Part shown: positions 1 to 5,441 of the stretch, piece after piece
Position numbering within the stretch: position 1 is the stretch's first letter
How the letters are laid out: each line of letters begins with the position of its first letter
Assembly (NCBI GenBank): GCA_946406095.1
Contig: CAMJJO010000122.1
Span: forward strand, 1 to 5,441
DNA length: 5,441 bases
Source of the DNA: an uncultured Bacteroidales bacterium
GTDB lineage: Bacteria; Bacteroidota; Bacteroidia; Bacteroidales; UBA932
Direction: 5' to 3'
Made by a program: the position numbers and the translations under genes
Notes under the pieces: model-generated
The model's input: the letters and a program-made list of their open reading frames with translations, nothing else
Told to the model about the DNA's origin: nothing
The model's database searches: none

Positions 1-519
<519 letters not shown>

Positions 520-637
520 GTGAATACTTAGTTTTCTTTGAAATTGTAGTCCCTTAATCGCAACTCGAAAAAACTCGAATTTCTAATTATCAGACTTAAT
601 CTCTTATCTTTCTTTACCTCTTTGTGTCTCTCAATAT

Positions 638-649
638 TGTCAATGAACT
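638..649 (-). promoter_or_regulatory. boxA-like rRNA antitermination motif
   Basis: The minus strand reads AGTTCATTGACA, followed by ATATTGAGAG. It matches the E. coli boxA (TGCTCTTTAACA) at 8 of 12 positions and resembles the GTTCTTTGACA-type element that I recall preceding 16S and 23S genes in Bacteroidota. In the known system boxA in the nascent RNA is bound by NusB-NusE (S10) and protects rRNA transcription from Rho. It sits about 120 nt upstream of the 23S 5' end and about 20 nt after the predicted start, a reasonable leader position. The assignment rests on motif similarity and context alone. Confidence 0.6.
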
Positions 650-652
650 GTG

Positions 653-668
653 CCGTTTTCTCAAACGG
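653..668 (-). other. Short hairpin with GAGA (GNRA) loop at the 5' end of the pre-23S transcript
   Basis: On the minus strand CCGTTT (668-663) pairs perfectly with AAACGG (658-653) around the tetraloop GAGA (662-659), which fits the stable GNRA class. It begins within a base or two of the predicted transcription start. The precursor rRNA would therefore start with a capped hairpin, followed directly by the boxA-like motif. No U-tract follows, so it is not a terminator. A role in 5'-end protection or processing is inference. Confidence 0.5.
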
Positions 669-672
669 GCTG

Positions 673-703
673 CAAAGATACGCACTTTTTCGAAACCTGC
701 AAA
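673..703 (-). promoter_or_regulatory. Bacteroidota-type promoter driving the 23S rRNA
   Basis: On the minus strand a -33 element TTTG (703-700) is followed by exactly 19 nt and then a perfect -7 element TATCTTTG (680-673). This matches the Bacteroidota primary sigma factor consensus TTTG-N19-TAnnTTTG. Transcription should start near 668-670 and run directly into the boxA-like leader and the 23S gene. A-tracts lie immediately upstream, as expected for an rRNA promoter. The -33 element begins only 8 bp beyond the stop codon of the upstream glycosidase gene. Confidence 0.85.
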
Positions 704-741
704 TTTATTTTTCATTTTTTTTCAAGTTTGAGCGTTTTTTT
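704..741 (-). promoter_or_regulatory. A-tract UP-like element upstream of the 23S promoter, overlapping a gene 3' end
   Basis: Minus-strand A-tracts occur at 741-735 (A7), 722-715 (A8) and within 712-704. Their centres are about 20 and 10 bp apart, close to helical repeats. The two proximal tracts fall at roughly -35 to -53 from the predicted start, where rRNA UP elements bind the RNA polymerase alpha C-terminal domains. The tracts at 715-722 and 735-741 are also the lysine codons of the C-terminal tail KKTLKLEKK of the upstream protein. The UP role is inferred from position and composition. Confidence 0.55.
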
Positions 742-3348
742 CAAAACTTCCTCCATAACCTTGTATCCTTCCAGGTTCGGATGCACCGCATCTCTGGCCA
801 GGGAAGGGATCATTGCGCCGTCCGCAGTTTTCATCGCGCTGTGATAGTCCACGACGGGAATCCCCTTCCCTGCGGCGTAGTCCACGATGAGGGAATTCAG
901 CTTTGCGATGGAAGGGCGGGGATCCCCGACACGCCTCCTCCAGCCGATCTCGAACGCGGGCAGCAGAGTGCAAAGGACCGGCTTGATTCCATTGAGCTGC
1001 GCCAGTTCCACCATCGACACGATATTATTGAAGGTATTCTCCACCGTTATATATCCGTTGTTGCGGCCGATGTCGTTGATTCCGGCGAGGATGACCACGT
1101 ACTCCGGATGGAGCTCGATCACGTCCCTGCGGAAGCGGACCAGCATGTGCGAAGTGGTCTGCCCGCTGATGCCGCGGCCCACCAGACCGTATTCATCCAG
1201 CCAGGCACCGTCCGCCCTGGCCCAGCCGTCGGTGATGGAATCCCCCATCAGGACCGCCTTGGGCCTGGAAACGACTTCCCCGTTCTTTTGCTGATAGCGG
1301 TAGAACTTCGCCCAGTCGCTGTCCGTCTGCTCCGGAGCAAGCGGGCCACGGCGGATCACCGCCGCCCATCCTCCGCCGGGAGCCATCTTCACCCGCACCT
1401 TGCCATCCGAAGGAAACATCATCCACTCCTTCTTATAATCCCTTGCGGCGCGGTCCGCATTGCTCCCGTCCCGGTAGACATCCATCTCCGTAGCTCCTTC
1501 CATGAAGGACAGGTCCAGGGTCAGCTCCCTCGCAGTCCAGTTGGTGGTGGCGCCGACATACCAGCAGTCCCCCTTGCGCCGGGCGATGGCCACATATTCC
1601 CCCGCCCTGCCCTCCAGCGGCACCGTCTCGTCCCATACGGTGGGGATATCGGCGATGAACTTCAGGCACTCCGGCTCCTGCATATAGTTGGAGGGAGAGT
1701 CGCAGAGCATGGTCAGCGGGGCATAGAAGATGACGTATTCCGCAAGCTGGCGGCAGCGCGTGCCCTGGCTCATCGCCTCCGTACCCACACAGCGGAAGTT
1801 ATCCCTGGTGGCATTGCGCATGGCACCCTGGGTGAAGTCCGCGGGCCCGGCGACATAACGCACGAACGGCGCCGTCACTTCGTAGGTGACCAGGTCCTTG
1901 TCGTTCCTGCCCCATTTCAGGTTCTCCAGCCCGAATATCCCCTCGAAATTGATGACATTCGGCCAGGTACGCTGGAGGCCGGCAGGCTTGAAGGCCCCGT
2001 GGAAGTCCAGCATCAGATGGTATTTCGCGGCGGTCTCGGCGGCACGGCGGTAGAAATCCACCACCGGCTGATCGTCCCTGTCCATGAAATCCACCTTGAA
2101 CCCCTTCACTCCCATCTCGGAGTACACCTTGCACGCGCGCTCCATATCTTTTTCGAAGGCGAGGTAGCCCGCCCAGAGGATGAGCCCCACGTTCTTGCCG
2201 GCGGCATAGTTGCAGAGCATGGGCAGGTCGATCTCCGGCACCACCTGGAAGAGGTCCGCCTTCTTGTTGACCGCCCAGCCCTCGTCCAGAATCACATATT
2301 CTATCCCGTTCTTCGAGGCGAAGTCTATATAGTATTTATAGGTGTCGTTGTTGATGCCGGCGCGGAAGTTGACTCCGTAGAGGTTCCAGGCGTTCCACCA
2401 GTCCCAGGCCACCTTTCCGGGCCTGACCCAGCTGAAATCGGCCCCCTGCGCGGGTTCACGGCCGAGGAGCCAGGGGAGGTCGCAGGAGAGCAGGTCCTTG
2501 TCTTCTTTCGCGACTATGACTATGCGCCAGGGGAAGGACTCGTCGGCAGCCGCCTTGGCGATGTAGTTCTCCCGGGTCTTCACCAGCCCCTGCAGCATGT
2601 TGTGCCCGCCCTGCTCGATGTCTTTGGGATAGGGAGCGAACACGGCCTCCAGCCTGGCATCCTTGTCTTCATTGGAAAGATACATTCCGGGGTAGTTCAG
2701 GAGGTCGCTTTCGGTGATGCATACCTTCATCCCCTCCGGAGCCTCCAGGGTGATGGGGAGGAAGGCCAGGCGGCCGCTTTCCCACTCGCTCAGGCGGATG
2801 TTGCCGTAGAGGGATTCGAAGGATGTGAAGAACTGGCACTCGAGATTGTCTTCGGTTTTCCGGGTGTAGGGGATGAAGCCCTTGGCGTCCCGCCCGAAAT
2901 CGAAGTCCGCCTGCTCCGAAAGAACCGTGAAAGGGGCCTTGCGGGCAGCCACGAAACGGTAGGCCGCGCCATCGTCGTAGGCACGGAAAACCACGCTGTA
3001 GCCCTTCAACTTCAAGGTCAGCTGATTGTAGGCTTCCTTCACTTTCTCTTTTTGATAGACCACCGGCGTCACGCTGCGGTTCACGCCGGCACGCAGCGCC
3101 TTGACGGATTTCATATCCCGGCCGAACACCGTACCGTCTTCCAGAGTCATCGAAAGGGCGGATTTATCGAGTATCTTCGCCCCGTTCATCTCCACCGTCC
3201 AGCAGAGCTGGCTGCCGGCAGTCACCTCCACCTTCAGTTCTCCGGAGGGGGATTCGAGTTTATAAACCTTGTCTGCAGCCTTCAGGCTGATTGCTGCCAC
3301 CATCAGTGCGGCGAGGAGAGAAATCCATTTCTTTGCGGTCATAGTCAT
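712..3348 (-). CDS. Secreted GH97 glycoside hydrolase (probable retaining alpha-galactosidase) fused to a C-terminal SGNH/GDSL esterase
   Basis: This 878-residue protein begins with a Sec signal peptide (Lys6-Lys7, hydrophobic 8-21, likely cleavage near LKA-A at 24/25) and no lipobox cysteine, so it is probably periplasmic. GH97 spans about 27-667: N-terminal beta-sandwich to about 300, catalytic barrel with WDWWNAWN (315-322), LDEGW (354-358) and KVDFMDRDDQ (418-427), then a C-terminal beta domain. Asp420 matches the nucleophile position of retaining BtGal97b; inverting SusB-type enzymes lack it. Glu469 (NFEG) is the likely acid/base, and Glu490 a likely calcium ligand. After a linker of only about 10 residues, an SGNH esterase (about 677-875) keeps all blocks: GDSITDGW (Ser704), GRGISGQTT, AGIND (Asn758) and DAVH (Asp853, His856). 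GH97 enzymes usually end near 650-700 residues, so the esterase is an addition in one unbroken frame. The first of two close ATGs (3348 and 3342) is used; no Shine-Dalgarno is visible, as is usual in the phylum. The esterase substrate is unknown; acetyl groups on a galactosylated glycan are inference. No terminator separates it from the 23S promoter. Confidence 0.93.
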   Translation of the reverse strand: MTMTAKKWISLLAALMVAAISLKAADKVYKLESPSGELKVEVTAGSQLCWTVEMNGAKILDKSALSMTLEDGTVFGRDMKSVKALRAGVNRSVTPVVYQKEKVKEAYNQLTLKLKGYSVVFRAYDDGAAYRFVAARKAPFTVLSEQADFDFGRDAKGFIPYTRKTEDNLECQFFTSFESLYGNIRLSEWESGRLAFLPITLEAPEGMKVCITESDLLNYPGMYLSNEDKDARLEAVFAPYPKDIEQGGHNMLQGLVKTRENYIAKAAADESFPWRIVIVAKEDKDLLSCDLPWLLGREPAQGADFSWVRPGKVAWDWWNAWNLYGVNFRAGINNDTYKYYIDFASKNGIEYVILDEGWAVNKKADLFQVVPEIDLPMLCNYAAGKNVGLILWAGYLAFEKDMERACKVYSEMGVKGFKVDFMDRDDQPVVDFYRRAAETAAKYHLMLDFHGAFKPAGLQRTWPNVINFEGIFGLENLKWGRNDKDLVTYEVTAPFVRYVAGPADFTQGAMRNATRDNFRCVGTEAMSQGTRCRQLAEYVIFYAPLTMLCDSPSNYMQEPECLKFIADIPTVWDETVPLEGRAGEYVAIARRKGDCWYVGATTNWTARELTLDLSFMEGATEMDVYRDGSNADRAARDYKKEWMMFPSDGKVRVKMAPGGGWAAVIRRGPLAPEQTDSDWAKFYRYQQKNGEVVSRPKAVLMGDSITDGWARADGAWLDEYGLVGRGISGQTTSHMLVRFRRDVIELHPEYVVILAGINDIGRNNGYITVENTFNNIVSMVELAQLNGIKPVLCTLLPAFEIGWRRRVGDPRPSIAKLNSLIVDYAAGKGIPVVDYHSAMKTADGAMIPSLARDAVHPNLEGYKVMEEVLKKTLKLEKK

Positions 3349-3354
3349 TAATGC

Positions 3355-3383
3355 TTTGGGTGCACTAAATTAACATAATTTTG
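3355..3383 (+). promoter_or_regulatory. Bacteroidota-type promoter for the OPT transporter
   Basis: The 62-bp gap between the divergent genes holds a perfect -7 element TAATTTTG (3376-3383). A TTTG (3355-3358) lies 17 nt upstream, slightly shorter than the usual 19-nt spacing. Transcription would start near 3387-3390, giving a 5' leader of about 20-25 nt before the ATG at 3411, without a Shine-Dalgarno. On the minus strand only a weak TAATTTAG is seen, with no matching -33 TTTG, so the promoter of the GH97 gene is not resolved. The -33 element here is only 6 bp from the GH97 start codon, so both genes share one compact control region. Confidence 0.65.
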
Positions 3384-3410
3384 CAGATTTTTCGTATTTT
3401 CGCATTCACT

Positions 3411-5324
3411 ATGAGCAAAAAGATCAACCCCAATTCTCCGCAGGTGACGCCCTATTCCGTCACGCTCGGCCTCATCATGACAGTGCTTTTCTCGGCGGCA
3501 GCCGCATACCTCGGCCTCAAGGTAGGCCAGGTGTTCGAGGCGGCCATCCCCATCGCCATCCTCGCAGTCGGCATCTCCGGTGCCCTCGGGCGCAAGGATT
3601 CCCTCGGGGAGAATGTCATCATCCAGAGCATCGGGGCCTGCAGCGGCGTCATAGTGGCGGGTGCGATCTTCACCCTCCCGGCCATCTACATCCTCGGCCT
3701 GGACGTGAGCTTCACCCATATGTTCCTGAGCAGCCTGCTCGGCGGCGTCCTGGGCATACTCTTCCTCATCCCCTTCCGCAAGTACTTCGTGAAGGAGATG
3801 GACGGGCAGTATCCCTTCCCCGAGGCGACAGCCACCACCCAGGTGCTCGCGAGCGGCGAATCCGGCGGAAAAGGTGCCAGGACCCTGGCCGTGGCCGGCC
3901 TGATCGGCGGTCTGTACGACTTCGCCATCGCCACCTTCGGCGCATGGGGCGAGACCATCTCCACCGCCTTCCTGCGCGTCGGGCACGTGGTTGCAGACAA
4001 GGCCAAGGTGGTGCTCAAGCTCAATACCGGGGCGGCGGTGCTCGGCCTCGGCTACATCATCGGATTCAAATATAGCCTCATCATCTGCCTCGGCAGCCTG
4101 CTGGTGTGGCTCATCATAATCCCCGGCTTCAACCTCTTCTGGGGCGGCCAGGTGCTGGATTTCATGGGCAGCGGCATCGCGCAGACCGTTGGGCAGATGA
4201 GCGCGGATGAGATCTTCCGCACGTACGCGCGACATATAGGTATAGGCGGCATCGCCACCGCCGGCATCATCGGCATAATCAAGAACGCCGGCGTCATCAA
4301 GAGCGCCATGGGCCTGGCAGTCAGCGAGTTCGGAAAGAAGGGAGGGGCCGGCGCAAAGGTAGAGGAGTCCGACCGGGACATCAAGATGAAGACTGTTGTC
4401 ACGGGGATAGTGCTGGCGCTGCTGGCCGTGTTCGCTTTCTTTGCCTTCGGCGGAGTGGTAGATAACGTCTGGCAGGCGCTGGTTGGCCTGCTGATAGTGG
4501 CGGTCATCTCCTTCCTCTTCACCACCGTGGCCGCGAATGCCATCGCCATAGTGGGCAGCAACCCCGTCAGCGGAATGACCATCATGACCCTGATAATCAC
4601 CGCGTTGGTGCTGGTGGCGGTGGGCCTGAAGGGCAATGCCGGAATGGTGGCCGCGATGGTTATCGGCGGAGTGGTCTGCACGGCCCTCAGCATGGCGGGC
4701 GGATTCATCACCGACCTCAAGATAGGATACAACCTCGGCACCACGCCGGCCAAGCAGGAGGGATGGAAGTTCCTCGGCACGCTGGTGGCCGCCGCGACCG
4801 TGGGCGGAGTGATGCTGGTTCTGAACAAAACCTACGGATTCGTGGGTGAAGGCGCGCTGGTGGCCCCGCAGGCGAATGCGATGGCGGCGGTGATCCAGCC
4901 GATGATGAACGGCGGAAGCGCGCCCTGGCTGCTCTACGGCATCGGCGCCGCGATCGCCATCCTCCTCACCGTCTTCAAAGTGCCTGCGCTGGCCTTCTGC
5001 CTCGGCATGTTCATCCCCCTGGACCTCAACCTCCCGCTGCTGGTGGGCGGTGCCATCAGCTGGTATGTCAGCAGCCGCACCAAGGACGACGCCGTGAATT
5101 CCGCGCGCCAGGAGAAGGGCACGCTGATAGCCTCCGGTTTCATCGCCGGCGGTGCGCTGATGGGGGTTGTTTCGGCAATCCTGAAGTTCACGGGAGTGGA
5201 TTGGTTCCTGAGCGGCTGGAACTCTGTCGCCGCCGGGCATCTGGCCTCCGGCGCGGAAGCCATCGCCATCATCCCCTTCCTGCTGCTGATATTCTATATG
5301 GTTCGCGCCAGCCTCAAGAAATAG
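3411..5324 (+). CDS. OPT-family oligopeptide transporter
   Basis: This is a 637-residue polytopic inner-membrane protein of the OPT (oligopeptide transporter) family, within the usual bacterial length range. Family-typical segments are the N-terminal AAYLGLKVGQVFEAAIPIAI (31-50), YPFPEATAT (134-142), GSNPVSGMT (382-390) and TDLKIGYNLGTTPAKQE (434-450). About 15-16 hydrophobic spans are visible, for example 16-36, 70-96, 103-122, 222-240, 327-347, 356-382, 411-431, 453-471, 571-593 and 616-631. OPT proteins are secondary, proton-coupled importers of small peptides, and some members carry metal chelates instead. The adjacent pepT gene favours peptides here. The ATG at 3411 is preferred over an in-frame TTG at 3381, because that TTG forms part of the -7 promoter element. 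The gene is divergent from the GH97 fusion and convergent with pepT, overlapping its 3' end by 11 bp. It is probably a single-gene transcript ending at the hairpin just after the stop codon. Confidence 0.95.
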   Translation: MSKKINPNSPQVTPYSVTLGLIMTVLFSAAAAYLGLKVGQVFEAAIPIAILAVGISGALGRKDSLGENVIIQSIGACSGVIVAGAIFTLPAIYILGLDVSFTHMFLSSLLGGVLGILFLIPFRKYFVKEMDGQYPFPEATATTQVLASGESGGKGARTLAVAGLIGGLYDFAIATFGAWGETISTAFLRVGHVVADKAKVVLKLNTGAAVLGLGYIIGFKYSLIICLGSLLVWLIIIPGFNLFWGGQVLDFMGSGIAQTVGQMSADEIFRTYARHIGIGGIATAGIIGIIKNAGVIKSAMGLAVSEFGKKGGAGAKVEESDRDIKMKTVVTGIVLALLAVFAFFAFGGVVDNVWQALVGLLIVAVISFLFTTVAANAIAIVGSNPVSGMTIMTLIITALVLVAVGLKGNAGMVAAMVIGGVVCTALSMAGGFITDLKIGYNLGTTPAKQEGWKFLGTLVAAATVGGVMLVLNKTYGFVGEGALVAPQANAMAAVIQPMMNGGSAPWLLYGIGAAIAILLTVFKVPALAFCLGMFIPLDLNLPLLVGGAISWYVSSRTKDDAVNSARQEKGTLIASGFIAGGALMGVVSAILKFTGVDWFLSGWNSVAAGHLASGAEAIAIIPFLLLIFYMVRASLKK

Positions 5325-5441
5325 ACAGGAAGCCTTGCAGGATGTTCAGAATCACCTGCGAGGCTTTCTCCATGGATTCCAGCGGCACCCACTCGAACTT
5401 GCCGTGGAAGTTCAGGCCGCCGGCGAAGATGTTGGGGCAGG
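5314..5441 (-). CDS. pepT: Peptidase T (tripeptide aminopeptidase, M20 family), C-terminal fragment cut by the window edge
   Basis: The minus-strand frame gives the last 41 residues: CPNIFAGGLN, then FHGKFEWVPLESMEKA, ending in LQGFLSIS before TGA (5316-5314). The pattern PN-hydrophobic-FAGG-x-NFHG-[KR]-[FY]-E, followed by ESMEKA, is typical of the PepT C-terminus. Its histidine (NFHG) corresponds to a metal-binding ligand of the dinuclear zinc site. PepT removes the N-terminal residue from tripeptides in the cytoplasm. The rest of the gene, including most of the active site, is to the right of the window. Its last 11 bases overlap the 3' end of the OPT transporter gene, tail-to-tail. A 15-bp hairpin is embedded in codons near its end. 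Another M20 peptidase is possible but less likely. Confidence 0.85.
   Translation of the reverse strand, partial: CPNIFAGGLNFHGKFEWVPLESMEKASQVILNILQGFLSIS
5327..5369 (+). terminator. Hairpin after the OPT transporter stop, probable terminator inside the pepT 3' coding end
   Basis: The arms 5327-5341 and 5355-5369 form a 15-bp stem in the plus-strand RNA (13 Watson-Crick pairs, 2 G-U wobbles) with a 13-nt loop at 5342-5354. The core is AAGCCTTGCAGG against CCTGCGAGGCTT. It begins 2 nt after the transporter stop codon at 5322-5324, where a terminator would be expected. The U-tract on the plus strand is weak, so termination may be inefficient or the hairpin may mainly protect the mRNA 3' end. 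In the minus-strand RNA the two wobbles become A-C mismatches, so the structure favours the transporter transcript. Confidence 0.6.

Larger units (their letters stand above)
520..669 (-). other. Pre-23S rRNA leader
   Basis: This AT-rich stretch lies between the predicted transcription start (about 669) and the mature 23S 5' end. It has no reading frame worth calling and no tRNA cloverleaf. From 5' to 3' it contains a small hairpin, a boxA-like motif, a purine-rich segment (about 605-628 on the minus strand), and a short direct repeat (AACTCGAA on the plus strand at 562-569 and 572-579, 10 bp apart). In ordinary Bacteroidota rrn operons such a leader before 23S belongs to the 16S-23S spacer. 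Here it follows a promoter directly. Its extent is inferred from the promoter and from the estimated 23S start. Confidence 0.7.

Noticed and set aside
520..711. Possible tRNA-Ile or tRNA-Ala of a normal rRNA spacer, or a degraded 16S 3' end
   Set aside because: No GGTTCGA-type T-loop, no acceptor stem and no anti-Shine-Dalgarno CCTCC block of 16S is present in the leader.
622..3351. A 909-codon open frame on the plus strand opposite the GH97-esterase gene
   Set aside because: It is the antisense shadow of a GC-rich gene: the translation is rich in His, Arg and Gly, shows no recognisable domain, covers the rRNA promoter, and is fully explained by the strongly supported minus-strand protein.
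3381..3410. A 10-codon N-terminal extension of the OPT transporter from a TTG start
   Set aside because: The TTG is part of the -7 promoter element TAATTTTG, so it would not be transcribed; the ATG at 3411 gives a normal N-terminus.
3349..3410. A minus-strand promoter for the GH97 gene (TAATTTAG)
   Set aside because: The -7 element has a mismatch in a key position and there is no TTTG at the right distance upstream, so it is not called.
3348..5240. A 630-codon open frame on the minus strand opposite the OPT transporter
   Set aside because: Its hydrophilic translation, rich in His, Asp, Glu and Ala, has no family resemblance, whereas the opposite strand encodes a clear OPT protein with family motifs and membrane segments.

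Overview
The window looks like a piece of a Bacteroidales (Bacteroidota) chromosome or metagenomic contig. Four things point there: a Bacteroidota-like 23S rRNA, two promoters of the Bacteroidota type (TTTG about 17-19 nt before TAnnTTTG), genes without Shine-Dalgarno sequences, and a periplasmic GH97 glycosidase of the SusB/BtGal97b family. The coding DNA is clearly GC-rich, while the rRNA leader and the 62-bp divergent intergenic gap are AT-rich. The genus cannot be fixed from the sequence. A GC-rich gut or rumen Bacteroidales is a guess.

Layout, left to right. (1) Positions 1 to about 519, minus strand: the 5' part of a 23S rRNA gene, cut by the window edge. (2) About 520-711: an AT-rich pre-23S leader with a boxA-like antitermination motif, a small GNRA-capped hairpin and a textbook Bacteroidota promoter whose A-tract upstream element runs into the preceding gene. 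No 16S rRNA and no tRNA-Ile/tRNA-Ala lies upstream of the 23S, as they would in an ordinary rrn operon. (3) 712-3348, minus strand: an 878-residue secreted two-enzyme fusion, a retaining-type GH97 glycosidase (probable alpha-galactosidase) joined to a complete SGNH/GDSL esterase. (4) 3349-3410: a short divergent intergenic region holding the promoter of the next gene. (5) 3411-5324, plus strand: an OPT-family oligopeptide transporter. (6) 5314-5441, minus strand: the last 41 codons of pepT (peptidase T), which overlaps the transporter tail-to-tail by 11 bp. A strong hairpin just after the transporter stop codon lies inside the pepT coding sequence.

Functionally there are two themes. The transporter and peptidase T form a plausible peptide-uptake and peptide-hydrolysis pair. 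The GH97-esterase fusion probably removes both alpha-linked galactose and an ester decoration from one glycan in the periplasm. The most unusual point is the 23S rRNA gene with its own promoter and no 16S gene in front. This is either a genuine split rRNA locus or an assembly join through the boxA leader repeated before 16S and 23S, and the window alone cannot decide between them.
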